From NCBI RefSeq assembly GCF_001984105.1, contig NZ_MTQM01000005.1, positions 62,001 to 126,000 on the forward strand: 64,000 bases of DNA, in the 5' to 3' direction. Of this stretch, positions 27,098 through 35,019 are shown in pieces (the stretch's first letter is position 1; each line of letters opens with the position of its first letter). A program made the position numbers and the translations under genes. Origin of the DNA: Microbacterium sp. CSI-V. Lineage in GTDB: Bacteria > Actinomycetota > Actinomycetes > Actinomycetales > Microbacteriaceae. The notes under the pieces are model-generated. The model saw nothing but the letters and a program-made list of their open reading frames with translations, was not told the origin of the DNA and searched no databases.

Positions 27098-28063
27098 ATG
27101 AGTTCTGCGGTTTCCACGGCGCCCCGGGAGGAGACGTCGCCGACCCGGGCTGACTCACGTCCCCCGCGGAAGCGCAAGCGCACGCTGCGCACGCGAACGG
27201 TGCACGCGCGTATCTTCGGCGTCCTCGGGCTTCCCGCCCTGGCGCTCTACCTCTTCGCGGTCCTCATCCCGCTGTTCCTCGCGATCCGGTACTCGCTCCT
27301 GGACTTCAACCTTCTGACGTCGAAGGGGCCGTTCGTCGGCCTCGAGAACTACGTGACCATCCTCACCGACGGCGAGTTCTGGCGGGCGCTGAGCTTCACG
27401 CTGGTCCTGACGGCGGTGTCACTGGTCGTCGCCAATGCCGCCGGCGTCGCTCTCGCGGTGGTGCTCAACCGTCCCCGGCGCTTCTTCAACATCCTCCGCG
27501 CGATCGCCTTCGTCCCGGCCATCCTCAGCGGTGTCGTGCTCGCGTACATCTGGTCGACGATCCTCACGGATCGCGGCGTCCTGAACTCGGTCCTGGGTCA
27601 ACTCGGGTTGAGCGCCCTCCAAACGAGTTTCCTCGGAACCCAGACTGCAGCTCAGATCAGCGTCATCGCCGTCTCGATCTGGCCCACGATCGGCTTCACC
27701 ACCGTGATCTATCTCGCCGGACTCCAGGGCATCCCGACCGAGCTCAACGAAGCGGCCTCCATCGACGGCGCCGGGCCGTCGCGGACTTTCTGGTCGGTGA
27801 CCTGGCCGCTCCTCCGCCCTTCTCTGTTCATCGTCTCCACGATGATCGTGATCGGCGGGGTGAAGAGCTACGACATCTCCGTCATCCTGACCGGCGGCGG
27901 ACCCGTCGGTGCCACCGAGACCCCGGCCATGCAGATCCTGCGGCAGGGACTCACGGAGAACAATCCCGGGCCGGCCAACGCCGAGGCCATCATCCTGCTC
28001 ATCATCATCGTCGTCATCTCGCTCGCCGGGTTCGCCCTCAACAGGAAGGGCGACGTCGACTGA
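27098..28063 (+). CDS. Sugar ABC transporter permease (CUT1, MalF-like)
   Basis: A 321-residue permease with a ~35-residue basic N-terminal tail, six hydrophobic segments and the EAA loop ELNEAASIDGAGPSRTFWSV (about residue 215) that contacts the ATPase. ATG at 27098 follows AAGGAG by 5-6 nt in a context nearly identical to that of the lipoprotein gene at 13398. The stop overlaps the next ATG by 1 nt. It forms the import channel with the second permease; no ATPase is encoded in the locus, so a shared MsmK/MsmX-type ATPase elsewhere is likely. Confidence 0.92.
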   Translation: MSSAVSTAPREETSPTRADSRPPRKRKRTLRTRTVHARIFGVLGLPALALYLFAVLIPLFLAIRYSLLDFNLLTSKGPFVGLENYVTILTDGEFWRALSFTLVLTAVSLVVANAAGVALAVVLNRPRRFFNILRAIAFVPAILSGVVLAYIWSTILTDRGVLNSVLGQLGLSALQTSFLGTQTAAQISVIAVSIWPTIGFTTVIYLAGLQGIPTELNEAASIDGAGPSRTFWSVTWPLLRPSLFIVSTMIVIGGVKSYDISVILTGGGPVGATETPAMQILRQGLTENNPGPANAEAIILLIIIVVISLAGFALNRKGDVD

Positions 28064-28905
28064 TGTCCACTCGCCACAAGCCCGGGGCCGTCTCCCCGGT
28101 CCGCTACGTCGTCGCCCTGCTGGCCGTTGTCGCGTACGCGCTGCCGCTGTACATCGCGATCCTGAACACCTTCAAGACGAACACCCAGATCATCAACAAC
28201 CCGGCGGCGCTGCCGGCTCCCTGGACGCTCGACAACATCACCCGCGTCCTATTCGATCCGAACTCCGACCTGCTGGCGACCCTGGGCCGGACGGTGTTCA
28301 TCGTGGTGTCGAGCGTGGTGCTCATCCTCCTCGTCGGGTCGATGCTCGGCTACTACGTGGGGCGGTACGAGAACCGCATGGTGCGGATCATCATGCTGTC
28401 GCTGCTCCTGGGCTTGGCAGTCCCCTCGCAGGTCCTGCTGATCCCCCTCACCCAGACCTTGAGGTCGGTGGGCCTTCTCAACAGCTACGCCGGGCTCATC
28501 CTGTGCAACGTCGGGTTCTTCGTCCCGTTCACGGTGCTCATCTTCTCCCGGTTCGTCCGCAGCATCCCCCGTGAGCTCGACGAAGCGGCCGCCATCGACG
28601 GCGCGGGTCCCCTCCGCACCTTCTTCACGGTCATCTTCCCGCTCATGCGTCCCGCCGCCTCCAGCGTCGCGATCTTCGCGAGCGTCGGCATCTGGAACGA
28701 CTTCGTCAATCCGCTCATCCTGCTCGGCCCCGCCACGGGGACCACGATCATGGCAGGCCTCTACCGGACGCTCGGGCAGTACACCTCGGACTTCGGGACG
28801 ACCTTCGCCTACATGTTCCTTGCGAGCCTGCCGATCCTCGTGCTCTTCCTGGTCCTGCAGCGCAACTTCATCAACGGCCTGACGGCCGGGGCGGCAAAGG
28901 GATGA
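28063..28905 (+). CDS. Sugar ABC transporter permease (CUT1, MalG-like)
   Basis: A 280-residue second permease with six membrane segments and the EAA loop ELDEAAAIDGAGPLRTFFTV near residue 175. It is translationally coupled to the MalF-like gene (TGATG). The GntR regulator follows after 41 nt but has its own leaderless-type promoter. Confidence 0.92.
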   Translation: MSTRHKPGAVSPVRYVVALLAVVAYALPLYIAILNTFKTNTQIINNPAALPAPWTLDNITRVLFDPNSDLLATLGRTVFIVVSSVVLILLVGSMLGYYVGRYENRMVRIIMLSLLLGLAVPSQVLLIPLTQTLRSVGLLNSYAGLILCNVGFFVPFTVLIFSRFVRSIPRELDEAAAIDGAGPLRTFFTVIFPLMRPAASSVAIFASVGIWNDFVNPLILLGPATGTTIMAGLYRTLGQYTSDFGTTFAYMFLASLPILVLFLVLQRNFINGLTAGAAKG

Positions 28906-28946
28906 TCGCGGCATCCGCCGACACGCGCGTGAGTAGGGTGTGACGC

Positions 28947-29636
28947 ATGGCCGTTACCGACGAAGCGATCGTGCGCATCAAAGCGATGATCATCTCCGGC
29001 GAGCTCCGCCCGGGCGATCGGCTGCCGCCCGAGAAGGAACTGAGCGAACGCCTGGGCCTGTCCCGGAACTCGATGCGCGAGGCGATCAAAGCGCTCGAGG
29101 TCATCCGCGTGCTCGACGTCCGCCAGGGTGACGGCACGTACGTGACGAGCCTCGAACCCAAGCTGCTGGTCGAGGCCATCTCGTTCGTCGTCGACCTCCA
29201 CACCGACAACTCGATCATCGAACTCTTCGAAGTGCGGCGCATCATCGAGGGAGCCGCCGCCGCCTTGGCCGCGACGCACATCACCCCCGAGCAACTCGAA
29301 GAATTGCGGGCGCACATGGAGCTGGCGACGCACACCGACTCGGTCGAGTCTCTCGTCGAGCATGACCTGCACTTCCATGCGCAGATCGTCGCCGCGTCCG
29401 GGAACTCGTACCTGTCAGCGCTCGTCGAGTCGCTCTCCAGCAGTACGGTCCGCGCTCGGATCTGGCGCGGCCTCACGCAGGGTGACGCCGTGTCGCGCAC
29501 GCTCGACGAGCACCGCGCCATCGTCGAGGCCCTGGAAATCGGTGATGCCCGGCTCGCCGAGGCCCACGCGATGACTCATGTCTCGGGCGTCGAACGCTGG
29601 CTCCGAGGCCACATCGCCGAGTACCCGCAGGACTGA
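28947..29636 (+). CDS. GntR-family (FadR/FCD type) regulator of the fucose locus
   Basis: A 229-residue regulator: winged helix-turn-helix at residues 5-70 (RPGDRLPPEKELSERLGLSRNSMREAIKALEV, then GDGTYVTS wing) and an all-helical FCD effector domain from about 80 (LFEVRRIIEGAAAALAA; the HDLHFHAQIV metal/ligand His). Start at 28947 is 7 nt after TAGGGT (28934-28939), a leaderless pattern. By position it should bind the ACATC-N-GATGT sites at 13197, 13294, 17124, 23181 and 27011 and release them on an acidic or keto-sugar intermediate; that is inferred. Confidence 0.85.
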   Translation: MAVTDEAIVRIKAMIISGELRPGDRLPPEKELSERLGLSRNSMREAIKALEVIRVLDVRQGDGTYVTSLEPKLLVEAISFVVDLHTDNSIIELFEVRRIIEGAAAALAATHITPEQLEELRAHMELATHTDSVESLVEHDLHFHAQIVAASGNSYLSALVESLSSSTVRARIWRGLTQGDAVSRTLDEHRAIVEALEIGDARLAEAHAMTHVSGVERWLRGHIAEYPQD

Positions 29637-29872
29637 GCCGCATCCGGTGGTTCGCGTGCGGAGCACCTGACCGGTCGACGGGCATGACCACTCCCATGGC
29701 GGTGGTCCGACGCCGACGTGCGCATCGGGCGTCACCGACTACCACACGATTCACGCTGCCTCGGTCGCCATTCCGGCGACGCGACTTCGTAGTCGCGCAT
29801 CGCACCCATGCGTCGCCGCGGAAGCCGCGGGGTCCTTTCCCGACGCGTCGACAGAGTCTCGCGGCAACGACG
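29637..29872. other. Intergenic region, no gene recognised
   Basis: About 236 bases between the GntR gene and the tRNA-Ser terminator. A short hairpin CGCGACT-TCGT-AGTCGCG is visible at about 29778-29796. I see no supportable coding region or RNA gene here. Confidence 0.5.
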
Positions 29873-29897
29873 AAAGCCCCGGCGAACCGGGGCTTTT
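29873..29897 (-). terminator. Terminator of tRNA-Ser(GCT)
   Basis: A 10-bp stem (29873-29882 and 29887-29896) closed by a TTCG tetraloop on the minus strand, 6 nt after the tRNA 3' end. Confidence 0.8.
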
Positions 29898-29902
29898 CGT
29901 GC

Positions 29903-29990
29903 GGAGACGGAGGGATTTGAACCCTCGGTCCCCTTACGGGGACTCCACCTTAGCAGGGTGGTGCACTAGGCCTGACTATGCGACGTCTCC
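29903..29990 (-). tRNA. tRNA-Ser (anticodon GCT)
   Basis: The minus strand folds as a class II tRNA: acceptor GGAGACG / CGTCTCC, anticodon loop CTGCTAA (anticodon GCT), a long variable arm GTCCCC-GTAA-GGGGAC and T-loop GGTTCAAATCC. The CCA end is not encoded (the next bases are GCA). Confidence 0.95.
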
Positions 29991-30037
29991 AGGTGATCGA
30001 CGCCGAGGCGCGAGCACACCGGACCATACTAACCGGT

Positions 30038-30080
30038 CGGGGCGCGGCATCCGAATCCGAGGGAAGGATGCCGCGCCCCG
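30038..30080 (-). terminator. Terminator downstream of the LCP gene
   Basis: A 15-bp inverted repeat (30038-30052 and 30066-30080) starts 5 nt past the LCP stop codon, ahead of the tRNA-Ser gene on the same strand. Confidence 0.75.
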
Positions 30081-30084
30081 TCGG

Positions 30085-31353
30085 TCAGCGGACGTTTCCG
30101 TTCGAGCAGGTGGCCTGCGCGGCGGTCTGCCCGGCGATCTCCGAGGGCAGCGTGATGACGCTCGACGACGGGTCGGGGGTGGGCGTCGCGCCCTCGGTCG
30201 GGGCCGGGGAGTCGGTCGCGGTGGGCGCGGGAGTCGCGCTCTCGTCGACCACGACGCCGTTGCCGTCACTGAGGGCACCCGACAGCTGGATCGGCTGGTT
30301 CGCCGCCAGGGCCGACCACAGGGCGTCGGCCGCCTCGGAGTCGGGCACGACGCGGTTGGCGTTGGACGGGTCGGTGTACGTCGGGTACTGCACGAATACG
30401 ATCTCGTCGAACGGCACGTCCTTGACGGCCATCGCGATCTGCACGAGGGTGAGCGGGTTCGTGAGCGACGTCGACGGGTCGACGTTGCGCAGAGTGGTCG
30501 ACGCGAGCTTGTACAGCGTCGCGGGGTTCGACAGCACCTCTTCGCTGCGGAGCTTCGAGGTCAGACGCGACATGTACTGCTGCTGGTTCGAGATGCGGCC
30601 CAGGTCGCCGCCGTCACCGACGCCGTGGCGGGTGCGCAGGAACTGCAGCGCGTCGAGACCCTTGATGGTGCGCATGCCGGCGGGCCAGTCGATGCCGGTG
30701 TACGGGTCCTTGATGCCGTTGGCGATGCAGACGTCGACTCCGCCGATGGCATCCGTGATGTTGATGACGCCGCCGAAGCTGACCTTCGCCGCGAAGGGGA
30801 TCTGCAGTCCGCTGAGCTCGGAGATCGTCGAGACCACGCAACCGAGGCCTCCGTACATGAAAGCGCTGTTGATCTGCTGCTTCGACATCGCCGAGGTGAC
30901 GTTGCCGTCGGCGTCGGTGCAGGAGGGGATCGGCACCATCAGGTCGCGCGGGAACGAGATCACGGTGACGCGGCGGGGCTCGTCCGAGATGTGCACGAGC
31001 ATGTTGACGTCGTTGAGGTTGCCCTCCGAATCGGGTCCGCTGCAGCGGTCGCCGAAGTACTGGGCGAATTCGGGCTCGCACTCGTCGGTGCCGACGAGGA
31101 GCAGGTTCACGCCACCCTTGAGCTCGCCGATGTCCGGCGGAACCGCGGGCTGGTCGGGCAGATCGACCGCGTCCGCGGTGAAGCTCGACGACAGGTCGTA
31201 CACGGCGTAGGCGGCCACGCCCGCACCGGCGACGAGGAGGACGGCCATCGCCACGGCGAGGCCGCGGAAGAACTGTCCGAGCGGGCCGAGCGAGCGCAGG
31301 CGTCCGTGCCGCGCGATCGTCCGGCGCCCGCGCGGGGTCGTGGTTCTGCTCAC
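30085..31353 (-). CDS. LytR-CpsA-Psr (LCP) family wall-polymer transferase
   Basis: A 422-residue membrane-anchored protein that, by family, attaches undecaprenyl-linked glycopolymers to peptidoglycan outside the cell. A basic N-terminus is followed by one membrane segment (about residues 33-55), then the LCP core: LNDVNMLVHI, SFPRDLMVPIP with the pyrophosphate-binding Arg, and LRTRHGVGDGGDLGR-type catalytic region. A Pro/Thr/Ser-rich tail ends the chain. GTG at 31353 with AAAGGA 7-8 nt upstream is chosen; the longer open frame upstream has no support. Confidence 0.9.
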   Translation of the reverse strand: MSRTTTPRGRRTIARHGRLRSLGPLGQFFRGLAVAMAVLLVAGAGVAAYAVYDLSSSFTADAVDLPDQPAVPPDIGELKGGVNLLLVGTDECEPEFAQYFGDRCSGPDSEGNLNDVNMLVHISDEPRRVTVISFPRDLMVPIPSCTDADGNVTSAMSKQQINSAFMYGGLGCVVSTISELSGLQIPFAAKVSFGGVINITDAIGGVDVCIANGIKDPYTGIDWPAGMRTIKGLDALQFLRTRHGVGDGGDLGRISNQQQYMSRLTSKLRSEEVLSNPATLYKLASTTLRNVDPSTSLTNPLTLVQIAMAVKDVPFDEIVFVQYPTYTDPSNANRVVPDSEAADALWSALAANQPIQLSGALSDGNGVVVDESATPAPTATDSPAPTEGATPTPDPSSSVITLPSEIAGQTAAQATCSNGNVR

Positions 31354-31504
31354 TCGGGTCCTTTCGGGAGGACGGATGCCGCTGAGCGGCACGCCGAGAC
31401 CGCGACGACGCGCAGGTCGGGACGAGTTTAAGGACCGACACCTGAAAAGTGCGTGAACGAACGGTGTGGCGAGTGGACGCGCGGCCGCGGCCAGGCCGGA
31501 CGGC

Positions 31505-32221
31505 TCAGGCGCCGAGCTCGGAACGGGGGGCCGGCACGACGGGGGTGTCGATGTGGAACGTGGCGGCGAAGCGCTCGAGGAGAGCCTCATCGCCCGCCAG
31601 CACGTGGACGACGCCGGAGTCGATGGCATCCCCGGGCGTCAACGAGCCGGCGATGACGTTCCGGATGCCGGGGCCGGCGGCGAAGACAAGGTCGGGCGCG
31701 GCGTCGGGCAGCCGCCCGCCGACCGGGGGTGGTGCGGGCGCGAGCGGGATGACCGTGAGCCCGCCTCCCGCGACCTGGACGCGGAGGGACACGTCGGCGA
31801 CGTGGAGTTCGTAGTCCACCGGGGGCATTCCGGCGGCGGCCTCGGGCTGGAATGCGGTCCTCAGCGCCATGGTCAACGAGTCGGGTGTGATGACGTCGCC
31901 CTCGTCGGGCTCCCCCATCGCCGCGAACCCCCACCGCCCGAGAGCCAGGACGATCGGCTCGAGCGCCCGCCCGTAGGGGGTCAGCTCGTAGATCGGCCCG
32001 CGCCCCTTGTAGGGGGCGCGTCGGACGATCCCCGACTCCTGGAGCTCCCGCAGCCGGGTCGCCAAGATGTTCGTGGGGATCCGCGGCAGGCCCTGCTTGA
32101 GGTCGGTGTAGCGACGGGCCCCGACGAGCAGGTCGCGGATGATGAGCAGCGCCCATCGCTCGCCGATCAGCTCGACGGCCGTCGTCACGCCGCAGTACTG
32201 CCCGTAGTTGCGGGCGGCCAC
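31505..32221 (-). CDS. HxlR-family transcriptional regulator with extra C-terminal domain
   Basis: A 238-residue protein. Residues 1-110 are an HxlR winged helix with the conserved Cys in YGQYCGVTTAVELIGERWALLIIRDL, plus RYTDLKQGLPRIPTNILATRL and the RAPYKGRGPIYELT wing. Residues 120-235 look like an SCP2/sterol-carrier-like domain often fused to HxlR regulators. GTG start shares 1 nt with the stop of the VOC gene upstream. The doubled palindrome at 32673-32708 is the likely operator, giving control of its own operon and the divergent VOC gene. Confidence 0.88.
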   Translation of the reverse strand: MAARNYGQYCGVTTAVELIGERWALLIIRDLLVGARRYTDLKQGLPRIPTNILATRLRELQESGIVRRAPYKGRGPIYELTPYGRALEPIVLALGRWGFAAMGEPDEGDVITPDSLTMALRTAFQPEAAAGMPPVDYELHVADVSLRVQVAGGGLTVIPLAPAPPPVGGRLPDAAPDLVFAAGPGIRNVIAGSLTPGDAIDSGVVHVLAGDEALLERFAATFHIDTPVVPAPRSELGA

Positions 32222-32664
32222 TACGCCTGCGCCTGCGCCTGCTCCTCGTAGGCCGCCGGGCCTTCCGCGGCCGCCGTCGGGTCCATGTAGAGGAACCCGA
32301 GCGAGTTGCCGTCCGGGTCGTCGAGGTCGCGCGAGTACATGAAGCCGTAGTCCTGCGCCTCGCGCGGCTCGGTCCCGCCTGCTGCGAGGCCGAGGGCGAG
32401 GATGGCATCCACGTCTTCGCGGGAGTCGCGGCTGAACGAGAGCGCGACCTGGAGGCTCTCGTTCGGGTCGACGATCGGCTTGTCGGTGAAGGTCGCGAGG
32501 AACTCGCGCTTGAGGACCATGAAGTAGATCGTGTCGCTCCACACGACGCACGCCGCGTTGTCGTCGGTGAAGTTCGGATTGATCGTGCAGCCCAGAGCCG
32601 TGTAGAACGCCTTGGCGCGGTCGAGGTCGGTGGTGGGGATGTTGACGAAGATGCTGGTGTCCAT
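32221..32664 (-). CDS. VOC-superfamily (glyoxalase/bleomycin-resistance-like) protein
   Basis: A 147-residue protein: VNIPTTDLDRAKAFYTALG at the N-terminus and DLDDPDGNSLGFLYMDP at the C-terminus mark two beta-alpha-beta modules of the VOC fold; it resembles the PhnB/lactoylglutathione lyase-like group. First gene of an operon with the HxlR regulator (1-nt overlap). Substrate unknown; a reactive small molecule sensed by HxlR is a reasonable guess. Confidence 0.85.
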   Translation of the reverse strand: MDTSIFVNIPTTDLDRAKAFYTALGCTINPNFTDDNAACVVWSDTIYFMVLKREFLATFTDKPIVDPNESLQVALSFSRDSREDVDAILALGLAAGGTEPREAQDYGFMYSRDLDDPDGNSLGFLYMDPTAAAEGPAAYEEQAQAQA

Positions 32665-32668
32665 GACG

Positions 32669-32712
32669 CGATACTTGCAAAAGACAAGTTCACTTGTCAA
32701 TAACAAGTATCG
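32669..32712. promoter_or_regulatory. Double HxlR-type operator in divergent promoter
   Basis: Two 17-bp dyads, ACTTG-N7-CAAGT (32673-32689) and ACTTGT-N5-ACAAGT (32692-32708), lie 19 nt apart centre to centre, and together form a 44-bp dyad (CGATACTTG ... CAAGTATCG) centred at 32690.5 between the VOC genes at 32664 and 32737. Confidence 0.75.
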
Positions 32713-32736
32713 CGGGCTCCGCTCTACCCTGTTCGC

Positions 32737-33117
32737 ATGCGCATGCGCCTCGAACTCATCCCGTTGACCGTCTCCGACGTCGACCGGAGCATCGCGTTCT
32801 ACCGGGACGTCCTGGGCTTCGCGCTCGACCACGACGTCTCCCCCGGCAACGGCATGCGCGTGGTCCAGCTCACCCCGCCCGGCTCGGCGTGCTCCATCGC
32901 CTTCGGAACGGGCATGGGAGGCGGCGCTCCCGTCGCCAACATCCACCTGGTCGTCGACGACCTCGAGACGACCCGCGCAACCCTCGTGTCGCGCGGCCTC
33001 GACGTGAGCGGCATCCACGACATGGGCGGCGGCGTGCGCTACGCCTTCTTCTCGGATCCGGATGCCAACACCTGGGCGCTGCAGGAGATCAGCCCGGGCG
33101 CGTCACTCCCGGAGTGA
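32737..33117 (+). CDS. VOC-superfamily glyoxalase-like protein
   Basis: A 126-residue VOC-fold protein: LIPLTVSDVDRSIAFYRDVLGF at the N-terminus and RYAFFSDPDANTWALQEI at the C-terminus. It diverges from the VOC/HxlR operon across the double operator. TACCCT (32725-32730) 6 nt before the ATG indicates a leaderless transcript. Substrate unknown. Confidence 0.85.
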   Translation: MRMRLELIPLTVSDVDRSIAFYRDVLGFALDHDVSPGNGMRVVQLTPPGSACSIAFGTGMGGGAPVANIHLVVDDLETTRATLVSRGLDVSGIHDMGGGVRYAFFSDPDANTWALQEISPGASLPE

Positions 33118-33130
33118 GTAGCCGGTCAGA

Positions 33131-33170
33131 ACGACGGAAGCGGACCCCCGTGGGGGCCCGCTTCCGTCGT
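33131..33170 (+). terminator. Terminator after the VOC gene
   Basis: Arms ACGACGGAAGCGG (33131-33143) and its complement (33158-33170) enclose a second inner stem CCCCC/GGGGG; 14 nt after the VOC stop. Confidence 0.82.
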
Positions 33171-33278
33171 GGCGGAGCCTGCGCGATGGCTTTCGAACCC
33201 CTCCTGGGAGACACAGCGGCTCCTGGAGTGGATTGCGAGCCGATTGTGAAGGTGGGCCGCTAGGCAGATTGAAGATAT

Positions 33279-33314
33279 GCCGCCTGAGCCACGAATGTAC
33301 GTGGCCCAGGCGGC
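33279..33314 (-). terminator. Terminator downstream of the lectin-peptidase gene
   Basis: GCCGCCTG-A-GCCACG / CGTGGC-C-CAGGCGGC hairpin (33279-33293 and 33300-33314) with a single internal A-C mismatch and 6-nt loop, 60 nt past the stop of the gene at 33374. Confidence 0.75.
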
Positions 33315-33373
33315 CTTCCACCCCCGCCTAGGGCATGACCGCCCGACACAGTCCCCGCTGGGCGCGCAGATTC

Positions 33374-34675
33374 CTACATGTGTACGTTGCCACCAGCAGG
33401 GACGTCAATGTGGACGTGATTACACGGATCGTCGTAATTCTGCGTGATGTGGGCCCAGTTCCCCCGACCCGGGTAGCTCCCCGCGCAGCTACCTTGGCCC
33501 GTTCGTGTGCCAGAGGATACGTGTTGATCCAAGAAGTTCAGCACCGAGACAGACCTCAGATCATTGCCGCGCGTCGGTTGACCTCCGACAGAAATGAAAT
33601 CGATAGCCAAACCCGGAACCGCACAATGGGATGAATACGAACATGTCCCAAAATCATTGTGACAAGGCCGCTGAAGATCGGAAACACGAAGGGAGCCATA
33701 CTGATTAACCAGCAGAAGCATGATCTGGTAAATCTGCATGTCGTCAGTACAGGTCGAACTCGCGACTCCATTCGCGACATCTCTTACTTGTTGAGTGTAG
33801 AGAAAATCGTCGGTGAAGGAGAGGTTTCCTCGGTTCTTTGCGTCGACCAGTTGAGCCGCGATACTTTGGACTGTCGGAGCAGCGGGTGGCGGCTCAGCCA
33901 ACGCCCACGAGTGATTACCATCGGTCGTGTATAGCACCAAGTTTCCGTCCGGCTGGACCGAGAACGTCGACGGCGAGGATCCCCACGATCCAACATGCCA
34001 CAGCGCTACATTCGCGCTGTCGTAGACTACGAACAGGCCATCGGGCTGGAGCACGGCTCGGTGCGGCAGATTCACAGTCGAAGACGTCTGGGTGGACCAT
34101 ACAGGTGTCTGGTTCCGCATCAGAACGAGATTTCCATCGCCCTGCATTGTCAAGTAGAAACCGCTCTGATAATCAGATCGAACAACCTGCCCTGCCGTTA
34201 TGGTTTGCCCCGGAGTCACGTACCCGGTCGGATTAACGGACGCCCATAGTGCGACACCGCTTGAACCGTTGAACACCAGATTCCCGTCGTTGCCGAGAGC
34301 GAGTTGCAATCCAGTCCCGTGACCGTACGTCTGCGACTGCCACGCAACGACGCCCGCCGCCGTTCGAAGGACGACGTTCCCATCGGACTGCGCAGTGAGC
34401 GTGTTCGCAGAGCCGCTGCCGGTGGTGTTAGTGTCCCAGATCGCCGTGTTCCCCGAGTACACGACCGCATTGCCGTCCGGCTGGACGACAAATCGATAAT
34501 TCCCATTTGGTGAACGCAAGACATCATTTACCGTTAGTGCGGTATTGGCGGCCACCGCCCCTGTGAAGACGGCAGCATTTGCGGGAGACGCAACCAGGCC
34601 CAGACTTACTACTACGTATACGATTGCCGTGAACGTGAATAACTTGACCTTCGAGAACCTCGATATTTCCCTCAC
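33374..34675 (-). CDS. Secreted bulb-type (B-) lectin fused to an M15-like metallopeptidase domain; putative bacteriocin/lysin
   Basis: About 433 residues from GTG 34675 (TATGTT 6 nt upstream, leaderless style; TTG 34714 is an alternative). Signal peptide to about 35 (SPANAA). Residues 40-260 hold two B-lectin domains with six QxDxNxVxY-type mannose-site motifs, most intact (QPDGNAVVY, QSDGNVVL, QGDGNLVL, QPDGNLVLY). Residues 280-433 resemble peptidase M15/D-Ala carboxypeptidases: His350...GLAID (Asp359) and NHVHIDV (His420, His422) as zinc ligands, with six cysteines. Base composition is clearly lower in GC and codon use is unlike the neighbours, suggesting transfer. Function inferred: binding glycans of target cells and cutting peptidoglycan. 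Confidence 0.72.
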   Translation of the reverse strand: MREISRFSKVKLFTFTAIVYVVVSLGLVASPANAAVFTGAVAANTALTVNDVLRSPNGNYRFVVQPDGNAVVYSGNTAIWDTNTTGSGSANTLTAQSDGNVVLRTAAGVVAWQSQTYGHGTGLQLALGNDGNLVFNGSSGVALWASVNPTGYVTPGQTITAGQVVRSDYQSGFYLTMQGDGNLVLMRNQTPVWSTQTSSTVNLPHRAVLQPDGLFVVYDSANVALWHVGSWGSSPSTFSVQPDGNLVLYTTDGNHSWALAEPPPAAPTVQSIAAQLVDAKNRGNLSFTDDFLYTQQVRDVANGVASSTCTDDMQIYQIMLLLVNQYGSLRVSDLQRPCHNDFGTCSYSSHCAVPGLAIDFISVGGQPTRGNDLRSVSVLNFLDQHVSSGTRTGQGSCAGSYPGRGNWAHITQNYDDPCNHVHIDVPAGGNVHM

Positions 34676-34714
34676 TCGGTCAACATACAACGCAGCGAGC
34701 CCAGGTGTCCACAA

Positions 34715-35019
34715 GTCAATCCTGCACGGTCGTTTATTTCGCGATCTTCATCTACTCATTACCGGGAGCAATCTAAAATTGTCCCCCAAAAGGAGGACGT
34801 GCGGCACATGCGGCGGGGAATGCAGGGCACGTACCACGTCGTGTGGCTGCTCTTCGGATGTTGGTCGGAGCATGAAAACCGGACCATATCGGCGAGCGAG
34901 CAAAGCGTTCGCCATCACATCGTTACGAGCCTGGTCTGGGGCCTCGAACGTTACCGAGGCCGCGTCCGCTGCCCATGTCGTCTCGACCGGGGTTCGAATG
35001 CCGTCGCGTACCTTCACTT
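34715..35019. other. Mixed-composition region 3' of tRNA-Ser(TGA), possible remnant
   Basis: No intact gene is recognised. On the minus strand a ~90-codon open stretch continues from the tRNA 3' end to 34748 (contains VTFEAPDQARNDVMANALLA) without a start of its own. On the plus strand a strong AAAGGAGG (34788-34795) precedes a short frame that runs into the tRNA. This looks like debris beside an integration-prone tRNA 3' end, but I cannot identify a source gene. Confidence 0.4.

Noticed and set aside
33169..33200. TGGCGGAG ... TTCGAACCC near 33171 as a duplicated tRNA-Ser 3' end (att site)
   Set aside because: The two blocks match parts of the tRNA end but with 14 instead of 9 nt between them, so they do not align as one repeat; chance is likely.
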